Source of the DNA: Choristoneura fumiferana
Lineage: Eukaryota; Arthropoda; Insecta; Lepidoptera; Tortricidae
Direction of reading: 5' to 3'
DNA length: 64,000 bases
Assembly: GCF_025370935.1 (NCBI RefSeq)
Contig: NC_133492.1
Span: 13,559,020-13,623,019 of the forward strand
A program made the position numbers and the translations under genes. Position 1 is the first letter of the stretch; each line of letters starts with the position of its first letter. Shown here piece after piece: positions 11,800-20,559 of the stretch. Below the pieces are notes generated by a model. That model worked only from the letters and a program-made list of their open reading frames with translations. It was not told the origin of the DNA and did not search any database.

Positions 11800-12480
11800 A
11801 AAAACTTTTTTACTTTTACTTAAGCGATGCTACCTCGTGTAAACATAAAGCACGACACTGATTGTCTTGACCTTTTCTATTCAAGCCGGAATCCAATTCC
11901 CTATTCCGCTACTTAATCGACCGTCGAAAGTCACGTTTAGTACGAATACCTATTTCAGTGAGGCAGCAATCGGCGCGGAAACATATATCGTCTCTCTAAT
12001 TTGAATAGGGCTAGAGGGTCCGACCTCCTGCTTGACTGAGGGTCGACAATATCACATAAATTACTACTTTATGCGTCCGCTTCCTATATCTTTGCAGGCG
12101 GATGACCCACATGAAGCACCAAGTGAGGGATTCATAAGTGATCGGTATTTATGATAACACGAAAGCCTGCTATATGCGGGAGACGAAAACGAAACGGTCG
12201 TATTTTTTTAGTAAATGCAGTCCCTTTTGGGGTGCGGTTGGAATTGTTTTTAGTGAAAATACTAGAAAATATCTGGTTTTGGTGCTTGTAACCTATACTA
12301 TACTCAAGGGACAGACAGTAAAAAAATATAAAAATTAAAAAAAAATTAAACGTTACTGCTACGTGTTACGATACCGGGTCATGAACTGTTGATTAGTTAC
12401 TTAGGTACACAATTAATATTACCAATTGAACTGAAGTTTGATGACATCGTTTCAATCATCAATTCTATCTATTTTCTCAA
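11800..12480. other. No gene recognised
   Basis: Mixed-composition non-coding sequence. The 66-codon frame at 12138-12338 has no recognisable domain and ends in an A-rich stretch. Confidence 0.35.
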
Positions 12481-12990
12481 TCACCATCATCATCAGCCCA
12501 CAGCAGTCCACTGCTGAACATAGGCCTCTTCCATGGCGCGCCACAACACCTCTCTTCAGCCCCTCGCATCTATCGGCTGGCAGCGACCCTCTTAAGACAT
12601 GACATAACTAAGCAATTGTTAATTTATTTGACATTGAAATTAATGCATGTATTAATTCTGTGTCTGCTATTGTATGCTCCAATGGGGCAGATTATGTGCG
12701 ATTTACTATGAAACTTATAACAACTTCACCAACGTGTATACCATAATCATTCAATAAAGATATTATTATTATTATAAGGTCGTCCGCCCACCCTGCCTCA
12801 GGACGCCCTTTTCCCGTTCATCGGTCGTGCCACAGACGTGGCCAGCCTAATGCTACTTCAGCGAACTAATTCTCTGAGCAACGTCGGTGACTTTCTTTCT
12901 CTGTCTGATAATGTGATTTCGAATTTTATCCTTCAAAAAAACCCCTACTAGCATTGCTCTCTCCATAGCTCGCTGAGCGACCTCGAATCA
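12481..12990 (-). mobile_element. RTE-type LINE 3' end, split by a later insertion
   Basis: The minus strand translates to a broken RTE reverse-transcriptase C-terminus: around QRAMERAM, then RNHIIRQRKKVTDVAQRI, then AGHVCGTTDE, and finally the AGTGGACTGCTGTGGGCTGA tail with a (GAT)n end at 12481-12495. The block is interrupted at 12597-12778 by an unrelated segment. Stops and frameshifts show it is inactive. Confidence 0.7.
12597..12778 (+). mobile_element. Short retroelement insertion inside the RTE fragment
   Basis: The RTE sequence reads continuously from CAGCGACCCTCTTAAG to GTCGTCCGCCCACC if this 182-bp segment is removed. The insert ends in AATAAAGATATTATTATTAT, a poly(A)-signal-like word followed by an (ATT)n tail, and TAAG occurs at both borders as a possible short target duplication. 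This is what a 5'-truncated non-LTR element looks like. The family was not identified. Confidence 0.6.
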
Positions 12991-13157
12991 ATAAACATTT
13001 ATCAATCATTTATCATTTATTTTTCTCAATAAACATTTATTATTATTGTCTTTATTTTTCTTTCATTCTTAGGTTTAGGTTTTTATAATAGTTATAAAAA
13101 GTCAAATACAGAAAAGTACATACAAAATAAAAACATTATAAAAACCTAACCTAGTTT

Positions 13158-13280
13158 GCCGCCGGTAACGGGGCAGGGCCCAAGCTACCGGTGGTCAGGG
13201 CCGCAGAGTGAGGAACCTCCGGACGATGCGTGCCGTGTCCAGAAGTACCGCCTTCTGTATCTTATTATTATTATTATTAC
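13158..13280 (+). mobile_element. Retroelement 3' fragment with (ATT)n tail
   Basis: A GC-rich block (GCCGCCGGTAACGGGGCAGG, then GAGGAACCTCCGGACGATGC) ends in TTATTATTATTATTAC. The sharp compositional change and the simple-repeat tail indicate a truncated non-LTR element. The word set is familiar from Lepidoptera, but I cannot name the family. Confidence 0.5.
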
Positions 13281-13454
13281 TTACGAGTATTAGGTATCTG
13301 TATTGTATGGCAGAAGAGCCCTAGCCTTGCAATCCAACGTGGCAATAGGTACTTGTAGTATACGAGTAAGTCTTGGAATCGTAGCCGCAAGTCAAGAATG
13401 GTGGTTTTTGTTTAGTTTATTCAGTTATCTCAACTACTAAAAAGAGGTAAAGTT

Positions 13455-13634
13455 TATGAGTCTGTGAGGTTGTACTGTAGGGAGTAATCTCTGGGTCTAC
13501 TGAACCGATTTAGATGAAATTCGGTACATAGAGTTCTAATCCCGGGGAAGGACATAGCATAGTTTTTATCCCGGAAAATTGCATAGTTTCCGCGGGATAG
13601 CGATAAAAGAATTCTATGCGGACGGAGTCGCGGG
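13455..13634 (+). repeat. Dispersed repeat, ACCGATTTAGATGAAATT family
   Basis: It contains CTGAACCGATTTAGATGAAA, two TTTATCCCGG-like blocks and GCGGACGGAGTCGCGGGC. A shorter diverged piece occurs at 44855-44945. This is a very common lepidopteran non-coding repeat of uncertain class. Confidence 0.5.
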
Positions 13635-13659
13635 CTATAGCTATTATATAAACATAAGT

Positions 13660-13835
13660 AAGTTTACTTATATCGAGGATCTCTGAAGTGGCTCGATCGA
13701 ACGATTTCGACGAAATTTGCTAAGTGGCTTTCGGGAGCAAACAATCGATCTAGCTTGTCCTATCTCCAGGAAAACGCGTTTTTTTCGAATTGCGAATCGA
13801 ATTTTTACAAGCTTTTATTTAGTTTAATATAAATT
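13660..13835 (+). repeat. Dispersed repeat, AACGATTTCG family, copy 1
   Basis: It shares GAGGATCTC or GGGATCTC, AACGATTTCGA, AAAATTT, CTCGATCTAGCTTG, CTTATCTC or CCTATCTC, and GGAAAACGC with the copy at 35240-35405. The trailing AGCTCGGTCGCC of copy 2 reappears at 14048-14060, so this copy may extend to there through a diverged middle. Confidence 0.5.
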
Positions 13836-14678
13836 TTACGTGCAATAAGATCGGTAATTTTGATGGATCTGCCATTATAGCATGTTGATTCAGTGGTATA
13901 GCGTTGAGGTCTATAGAGTTTATATCTATTTAGGTCGGGCGTGATTTAAGTGTTTTTTTCTTTCTTTTTAAGTATTTATTTTATGTTTTACTTTTAAAGC
14001 TCATTTAAGTACGAATCCTAAAAAAACGATTTAACAAAATGAAAAAAAGCTCGGTCGCCTAAGCTCTGTAAATTAATTGCGTTTAATTTTAAGTTGTTTA
14101 TAGTTAAAGTTAGCTATAATTAGTGTTTAGTTATTATAATTAATTCCTTAGATATTATGTCTATTTTACCACCGAAAATTATAGAACAGGGTTGAAAAAA
14201 AGCCTGAAACCACAAGCGTAGCATAGCGTACCTAGTTTTAATGTGTTTTTGTATTAAATTTAACTATTGGTTAGTAACCAATAGGTAAATTTGTAACCGT
14301 TACACAATGACTCGTTTATTTCAGATTAATAAACAAAAACAGGGACACGAAAACGATACAATGGAAAAAACAACGCCCAGAAACGAACTTATAAGACTGC
14401 TTTTACATTCCTTTCCATTCATTTTTCCATTTCCCCGTAGTAACATTTACGTGTCTATACATACATTTATGCAATTTCATTTGCTTTTCACTGTTTTCAA
14501 TAATAAACCTCTCTGACCTCAGTCACATCTGGAGTAACAAATCTATTATTCACATTTCTCCGCTGCAATCCCGATTCGCCTCAGCTGGGTGTCTGGGGGT
14601 AGGATCTCATTCTATGTGATTTTATTATGTTTTGAACAATTTACAGCGGTTTCTCTGGGGAAAGGGTATTCTTTTCAA

Positions 14679-14906
14679 CGCATAACTTTTTACAAAGTAG
14701 TCCAATTTTGATGATTCTTTTTTTACTGGAAAGCGTATACCACGAGAGTGTTCTCATTTAAATTTGGAAAAAATATTCTTACCCTAAGGGTAATCAGGGG
14801 ATGATTGATTGTTCAGTCACTGATTGTACTGTATGACCAGGCATAACTTTTTACAGAGTAGTCTGATTTTCATAATTCTTTTTTTATTTAATATGGTAGG
14901 TATACC
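14679..14906 (+). repeat. Partial tandem duplication within a repeat
   Basis: A 65-base block starting GCATAACTTTTTACAAAGTAG (14680) recurs as GCATAACTTTTTACAGAGTAG (14841), each followed by a TTCTTTTTTTA run and a GTATACC word. They lie about 160 bp apart and are diverged. A fragment of the ACCGACTTC family follows at 15057-15110. Confidence 0.45.
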
Positions 14907-15107
14907 TTAAAGTTGGTATTTTATAAATTTTGAAAAAAAAATACCCCAAAGGTGGGAAAAAAGTATACAATAAAAACTTTGAACAAAAAAAAATTACCGC
15001 CGAAAAAACTGAAAAGCAAAAAATAATACCTTTTTGTTTGACCTTAATTTAGGTACTAGTTTGAAGTCGGTGCCTCGGTGTTAAATTTTTTTGTTAAAAA
15101 GTTTTTC

Positions 15108-15238
15108 ATCATTATTATAATCTCGACCTGTATTCGTTTCACTGCAGGACACACACAGGTCTCCTCACAGAATGAGGTTGGGCCATAGTTCCCACATGGG
15201 TCCAGTGCGGATTGGGTGCTTCACACACACCATTAATT
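15108..15238 (-). mobile_element. SINE 3' half, minus orientation
   Basis: Read on the minus strand it gives CCAATCCGCACTGG, a copy of GGGAACTATGGCCCAACC, a GAGGAG.CCTGTG word and a degenerate (ATG)n tail at 15108. It is the tail half of the family seen complete at 6673 plus 16614. Confidence 0.6.
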
Positions 15239-15484
15239 TATTACTGGACAATACTGAGTGATTCGGGAGACGTGTGAGAAGGACCAAACTTACACCCACA
15301 GTAATTGATAACGGATCGTTCACAATCATTGTTTAAGTAAAACCCCGCACTTTTAACTGACCATGCACTTAGTAAATCATTTAATAGTTTTTGTTTTAAA
15401 CATTAATAGGTACTGGAGTAGATACAAAATATCTACGTCAAACTAACTTAACCGCATAAGAGGTACATAAAAACATACATAAAA

Positions 15485-15800
15485 TCACGCCTCTTTCCCG
15501 ACAGGGTAGGCAGAGACTAGGTAAATCCTTCCACTTGCTACGATCCTGGCATACCACTCTCGCTTCCTCTACATTCGTCAATCTTTTCATGCATGCACGT
15601 CGATTTAGAGTACCTCTGATCCGATCTACCTTCAGAACGTCCTCGATTTGATCGTGGTACCGTTCGTCTAGGGCCTAGACTCTAGGCCTTCCTCTCCCAA
15701 CGTTCCCCTTCACGCTCGTCTTATATTCATTCTCTCAACATGCCAAAACCATCCCTTTCGCAATCCGTGTGACTATCACTGACCTCATTTACACCACAGC
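15485..15800 (-). repeat. LINE-like dispersed fragment
   Basis: It starts TCACGCCTCTTTCCCGACAG GGTAGGCAGAGACTA and runs through TCCTCTACATTCGTCAATC to CCATCCCTTTCGC. This 300-bp block is one I know as extremely common in Lepidoptera. It is probably the 3' part of a non-LTR element in minus orientation. No intact frame. A (TTTAG)n run follows at 15808-15828. Confidence 0.5.
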
Positions 15801-16149
15801 GTTCCCTTAGTTTAGTTTAGTTTAGTTTATTTATTCATTCAATACATCATTACATTATAATTTACATAAATGTCAGTTATAAGAATTTGTATTGAAATCG
15901 TCAAAGGTAATAAGATTAGTAATAATTATAAAAAAAAAATCTAAGCATGTCATGTGAATGGAAACAATTAAAATTAGACTGGTTCTCCTCAAGGGATCGT
16001 CAGACTGAAAACACATTGAAATGTATATAAAGAATAATGGCGAAAATGTCAAGGATATGTAAAGAATAATACATTAGGCAATAATTGAGTAACAATTGAA
16101 ATGTCAATGTAAAAACAATAAAATAAAAACAAGAAATAATAATAACAAT

Positions 16150-16495
16150 TAAAACAATAAAATTAAAATGTCAGATTCATAAATCTTACCAGCTACGCCC
16201 ATTCGACTGAAGTTAGATATGTTTGTTATGTACATAATAACTTGAAACAAATACAACGAAGATAAGGTCATGATACCAAGTTCTGTGAATATTTTTTTGC
16301 ACGACTGCCTTTGGTTGATTCCGGCAATAACCCGCACTGCCCGCTTCTGCAGAACCATTACGCGCGAGTGGAAATACGCAAAGTATGCTTGCTTTAGTGC
16401 ACCATCTGCCAGAATGGGCTTTAATTTGCGCAAAGCATAGGCCGCACTGCTTAACCTGCCACATAGGGAGTCAACGTGATTATCGCACTATTTCT
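16150..16495 (-). mobile_element. Non-LTR reverse transcriptase C-terminal fragment
   Basis: The minus strand translates DSLCGRLSSAAYALRKLKP, then QAYFAYFHS, then VLQKRAVRVIAG, SCKKIFTELGIMTLSSLYLF and QVIMYI. This is the region just after the palm domain of Jockey/CR1-like LINE reverse transcriptases, where LQKRAVR and the LTLPSLYIFE-like segment recur. Compared with the family the segment between FHS and LQKRAVR is shortened, so it carries an internal deletion. No catalytic residues are present and there is no start, so it is a relic. Confidence 0.75.
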
Positions 16496-16598
16496 AATTC
16501 TGTCATTCAATTTCACACCTAACATACTTCTTAACGCTCTCATTTCGACCGCATTTATTATTATTTATAAGAAATAATCTTACATATATTATAAAATG

Positions 16599-16791
16599 GA
16601 GGCGAAGGCGGATGGCGGTGAAGGAAAACATCGTGAGGAAACCTGCACAAACCTGCGAAGCAATTCAATGGTGTGTGTGAAGTTCCCAATCCGCACTGGG
16701 CCCGCGTGGGAACTATGGCCGAAGCCCTCTTGTTCTGAGAGGAGGCCTGTGCCCAGCAGTGGGACGTATATAGGCTGGGATGATGATGATG
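16599..16791 (+). mobile_element. 5'-truncated SINE with intact 13-bp target duplication
   Basis: The body (GCGGTGAAGGAAAACATCGT, CCAATCCGCACTGG, GAACTATGGCC) ends in the canonical tail CCCAGCAGTGGGACGTATAT AGGCTGGGATGATGATGATG. The 13-mer ATATTATAAAATG occurs at 16586-16598 and again at 16792-16804, directly flanking the element, so both ends are defined. The tRNA head is absent. Confidence 0.85.
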
Positions 16792-17530
16792 ATATTATAA
16801 AATGCGAAAGATTGTAAGTATATGCTTGTCACTCTCTCACATTCAAGCGGCTGAATAAATGTGGATGAAAAAATGGTATGCACATAGATAGATCTCTGGA
16901 ATAAAATAAAGGCTAGTTTTACTCTCATAATTTCCCTACGAGATGAAATCATAAAACCTGTGTTCCTTTTTCTTATCCTTATGCAATGATAAGCGAGACC
17001 GCCGTGTAATGTTTGCGCAATCATTTTTCAAAGTCTCGAAATCTCATTTTACGAGTAAATACGATTTAATGGATTACACGAGCATAGCCGCGGGTGAAGA
17101 TTTGTAAAAACATAACCCTCCTTCGGGCAGTCGGGTAAAAAATAATACCAACTTCTATCATCCAACGCCGGCTAGCATTAGTGTGATTGCTTGATCTAAG
17201 ATAGACAGACAGATTGGCAGAATAGAACCGTCTATTCTATACGACGGGATTGACATAAATCTCTGCGAATCGTTATCGGTACACTGCTATTGCTGAAAAA
17301 TGATTTTCGTGCATCGTTAAAAGTGATAAATGTAAGAGAACAAAGCCACTGAATAAGCCCGGTTTGTCAGCGCTGCAAAAAGTAAAAAAGACTTACCCAC
17401 TGGCTGCTTCGAAGGCCCCTTTTAGCTTTGCCAAATGATGCCAAGCCCTCAAGGAGAACTGGCCGTAGAAAAAAAAAGTTAAATCTCAATTCAAATTTGA
17501 TCGATTGGCTTTTGTTTTTTAGTATTGATT

Positions 17531-17648
17531 GAGCTTGCCTAAGCTAAAATGACTTAACTAAATCAGTTCCTTATGACTAGTTAGACAGCTAGTCTTACAA
17601 GAATTTAGTTCCCCGAAAGCGTCATTTTAGCTTAAACAAGACAAGCTC
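17531..17648. repeat. Imperfect palindrome, GAGCTTG...CAAGCTC
   Basis: GAGCTTGCCTAAGCTAAAATGAC at the left end pairs with GTCATTTTAGCTTAAACAAGACAAGCTC at the right with small gaps. About 118 bp overall. Possible foldback MITE. A piece of another repeat (CCCTCCTTCGGGCAGTCGGG) lies at 17117-17136 and again at 18976-18995. Confidence 0.5.
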
Positions 17649-17749
17649 TAGACACCTTTCGTGGTGTTTTAGTTTATGTTTCAGTTTAATTATTTTCTTC
17701 GTAAAAGTGTGGTTTGGATGTAACTAACTTGTTAAAATTAAAGTAGAAT

Positions 17750-18046
17750 ATTTCGGGACTAAGGGCCTACGCTAGCTGACGCGGTTTGTACGGAGCGGGC
17801 GCACGCCTGCGGGTGCGGGTATAGTGCCATCCACGAAGACGCGTGATTTTGTCATAATTAGACATTAATGACATTTTAATAAGAACCACGGCACGCGTCA
17901 TCGTGAATAACTCTACCTATACAGGTAAAAAAATCACCATTGCACGCGACGAGTGCAGTAGCGCTGTTCATATTATTTTTCAATACGCGTCCACCGGCTC
18001 CGTGCAAGCCGCGACAGCTAGCGTCTGTAGGCCCTTAGTCCCGAAA
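17750..18046. mobile_element. TIR element ending just before exon 1 acceptor
   Basis: The left end TTTCGGGACTAAGGGCCTAC is mirrored by the right end GTAGGCCCTTAGTCCCGAAA. Beyond a 4-base gap the pairing continues (GCTAGCTGACGCGG against CCGCGACAGCTAGC; TACGGAGC against GCTCCGTG), giving arms of about 50 bp. The element is about 297 bp, GC-rich and CpG-rich, with no transposase. I see no clear target duplication. Part of a 168-codon open frame starting at 17903 lies inside it, so that frame's upstream half is element-derived. Confidence 0.7.
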
Positions 18047-18092
18047 GAAGAAGTCCCGAACTGGAGAGTTAACATATTTTTCTTTGTTCTAG

Positions 18093-18265
18093 TTGTAAAA
18101 AGCAGTATTCGACACCAGACAACATCACCGCTGAGCAGAGTGGGTCCCACAGTGTCCCTCAGGGACTCGGAGCCCGACTTCTTGGGACCCATTGAGAACG
18201 TCACCGTGGCCATCGGGCGAGAGGCTGTGCTCACCTGTTCTGTGCTAGACCTTGGTGATTTTAAG
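18093..18265 (+). CDS. Exon 1 seen: N-terminus and first half of Ig1
   Basis: The acceptor is TTTTTCTTTGTTCTAG (ends 18092) and the donor AAG|GTAAAC. The exon enters in phase 1 and leaves in phase 0. It encodes residues 1-58, including PDFLGPIENVTVAIGREAVL and the B-strand Cys49 in LTCSV, then DLGDFK. An in-frame ATG exists far upstream at 17903, but it lies inside the TIR element and the frame between shows no signal peptide, so I do not use it. A second possible acceptor, AAAAAGCAG ending 18105, would shorten the exon and enter in phase 2. The upstream exon that supplies the signal peptide is not identified in the window. Confidence 0.85.
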
Positions 18266-18790
18266 GTAAACTATAACAGATACGGTCAGGGTTTCCCAAA
18301 CTCTGTTTGGAAAGTTGCGACACGATATATTTGGGTCTGTTACTTGTATTTCTACAGCTACATATATTCTTTATTTGTTTTAAAAGGAGTCCAGAAAAAA
18401 TACACGTAAAAGGAGTAACAAAATAAAATACAATTTTTGATTGAAACAAAATCAATTCTAAATTCAAACTACGAGTATTCGATTTAAAATGTTATTATAT
18501 TTTCATACAACCAGAACTATTTAATTACAAACACGAAATATCCGACCCGCTCATGTCCACAAAGTTTCGTTTTAATCGAGTGTGTTGTTTTAAAATTACA
18601 ACACTACGTTTATAATAAAAATACACAATTTCGCTTACATGCTTCAGCTATCCAGTTGTCTGTTGTACGTAACAAAATATTACAAGGTGAATTTGATCTT
18701 TTTTCCAGTGTAGTGGTTGGATTGACTTCAAATTAGGTATCTTATCATAGGGGGTCCTTGCGGATACACTTCGACCCGTAGGTATACTCG
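18266..18790. other. Start of intron 1, no repeat recognised
   Basis: AT-rich intronic sequence following the exon 1 donor. No further exon, no recognised repeat. Confidence 0.5.
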
Positions 18791-18925
18791 TACAGTCACC
18801 AGCACCAATATGTGACACAACAAGCCTGCACAAATATCTGATACGACTCTATTTCTAGGGCCGGAAGGACGTGTCAGATATTCTTGCACGCTCCGTTTTG
18901 GCAGATATTAATGCTGGTGACTGTA
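18791..18925. mobile_element. Palindromic MITE with TA target sites
   Basis: The termini CAGTCACCAGCA (from 18793) and TGCTGGTGACTG (to 18923) are exact complements and are flanked by TA on both sides, as for Tc1/mariner-type MITEs. Internal arms also pair (ATATCTG.TACGA with CGTGTCAGATAT). A degraded copy in opposite orientation is at 6479-6608. It lies in intron 1. Confidence 0.75.
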
Positions 18926-19028
18926 CATTTGTGTAGGTTGGAATCGATAAGATGACATTGCAAAGTACAACAATAACCCTCCTTCGGGCAGTCGGGTAAA
19001 AATGCAGTCTAGGTACTTAAGTTTATCT

Positions 19029-19258
19029 GGGTGTTATAAGTTTGACCGCTATGTGTGTCTGTGTGTGTGTGTCTGTCTGTCGCACCGTAGCTCTTAAACG
19101 GGTAAACCGATTTGAATGCTGTTTTTTTAAATGATAGCAGGTTTTCTAGCGATGGTTCTTGGATATGTTTTTTCAAAATCGGTTCAGCCGTTTTTGAGAT
19201 ATTGAACTTTGAAGTGACAAAGTCGGGGGTTTTCCAACTTTTTATTGTTGTTATTTTT
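19029..19258 (+). repeat. Dispersed repeat, GTGTTATAAGTTTGACCGC family, copy 1
   Basis: It shares GTGTTATAAGTTTGACCGCT, a GTGTGTCTGTCTGT microsatellite, CCGTAGCTCTTAAACGGGT, GCGATGGTTCTT, ATCGGTTCAGCCGTTTTT and GATATTGAACTTTGAAGTGA with the copy at 36940-37170. A common lepidopteran repeat of unknown class. Confidence 0.65.
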
Positions 19259-19337
19259 CAAAATTATGAGCTCCTTAATTATTGGTATTAAAAAACATGT
19301 TGCATTTTTGATAAGGATTAACTTTGTAGTAACGGTT

Positions 19338-20118
19338 TTTAGGGTCCCGTAGCCAAAATGGCAAAAACGGAACCCTTATAGTTTCGCCATGTCTGTTTGT
19401 CTGTCCGTCCGTCTGTCCGTCCGCGGCTTTGCTCCGATACTACCAAAGCTGTAATTTTGCACGGGTACGAGTAAGTATGCAGACAAAAAGATAGGAAAAA
19501 AAATATTTTTTTTCTCGGCTAACCTATAGTGTGGAGTACCTATCGTAGATAGGTTTTTAAATTCATTGGGGGGTTGCCACGAATATTTTTCGATTCAATG
19601 ATCTATTTGCAAAATATTCAACTTAAAAGTGCAAATTTTCATTAAAATCGAGCGTCCCCTCCCCCTCTAAAATCTAAACTGTTGGGTGGAAATTATTCAA
19701 AAACTAGAAAACTATAATGCTATGACGGATCATTTTTTGCTTGAGAATTAATTACCTAAGTAGTTTAAGATAAATAGCAGCGTAAGGTATATATAGTTAG
19801 AAAATTCCGTACAAAATACAAAAGCCTTAATAGTAGATTATTGTCGTGGCCTGGAAGTAGGCAATTGCTGGCTGAGTATGAGTATTAAGATTTACAATAT
19901 TATTAAATGAAATGTATACATCACAAGTATTTAACACAACTTTATTTTTAACATAGTAGGTTCGCTATGAAGGGATCGCTAATGCGGATCGGAATTATTT
20001 CCAAATATCCCTGTCCATGATATAATCATTAACTTTATAATACGCCTTTGATATTAATGTCTTCTTGAAATAGATAGTTTTTTCGTAATGGCTACGAAAC
20101 CCTATCTTGGGCTGGAAG
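19338..20118 (+). repeat. Repeat A copy 1, interrupted
   Basis: It starts TTTTTAGGGTCCCGTAGCC AAAATGGCAAAAACGGAACC with a TGTCTGTCCGTC microsatellite, continues through GAGCGTCCCCTCCCCCTC to AAAAGCCTTA near 19833, and resumes at about 20082 with TTTTTTCGTAATGGCTACG AAACCCTATCTTGGG. Comparison with copy 5 (53044-53640) shows that 19834-20081 is extra sequence. Class unknown. I recognise the family from many lepidopteran introns. Confidence 0.65.
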
Positions 20119-20149
20119 CATATATTCTAATTATATTTCACTAGAATTT

Positions 20150-20555
20150 ACTCGCGGCTTAGCACGCGTAAACTTTTCGATCTGGGACAATTGAAATTCC
20201 GGGATTTGATAAAATTCCCCTGGGAATTCCCAAAATTTATATCGTGGTCTTCATTGAGGTTGTGTTAAAAAAACTGTCCAAAATTTCGACATTCTAAACC
20301 CAGCAGTTGAAATTTCAAGATTTTATCCCTATCCCGTGGGAATATTAGGATAAAAAGTAACCTATGTGTTATTCCAGACGTGCAGCTACTTATATACATA
20401 CCAAACATCGGGGTAAAAAGTAGCCTAAAGATTATTCCAGATGTCCAGCTATCTACACACTAAATTTCATCCAATTCCGTCCAGCCGTTTTAGCGTGACG
20501 GAGTAACAAACACACACGCACACAAAGTTTCGCATTTATAATATTAGTAGGATTC
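20150..20555 (+). repeat. Dispersed repeat ending TATAATATTAGTAGGAT
   Basis: It contains two related blocks (AAAAAGTAACCTATGTGTTATTCCAGACG and AAAAGTAGCCTAAAGATTATTCCAGATG), TTTCATCCAATTCCGTCCAG CCGTTTTAGCGTGACGGAGT and the end CGCATTTATAATATTAGTAGGAT. This end sequence is one of the commonest in Lepidoptera. No coding content. Confidence 0.55.
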
Positions 20556-20559
20556 TCGA

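Noticed and set aside
15808..15828. Telomeric repeat
   Set aside because: The unit is TTTAG and not the insect TTAGG, with only four units, in the middle of LINE debris.
17903..18409. 168-codon open frame that includes exon 1
   Set aside because: Its first half lies in the TIR element and in the polypyrimidine tract before the acceptor, and its end runs through the GT donor into intron 1. Only 18093-18265 is treated as coding.
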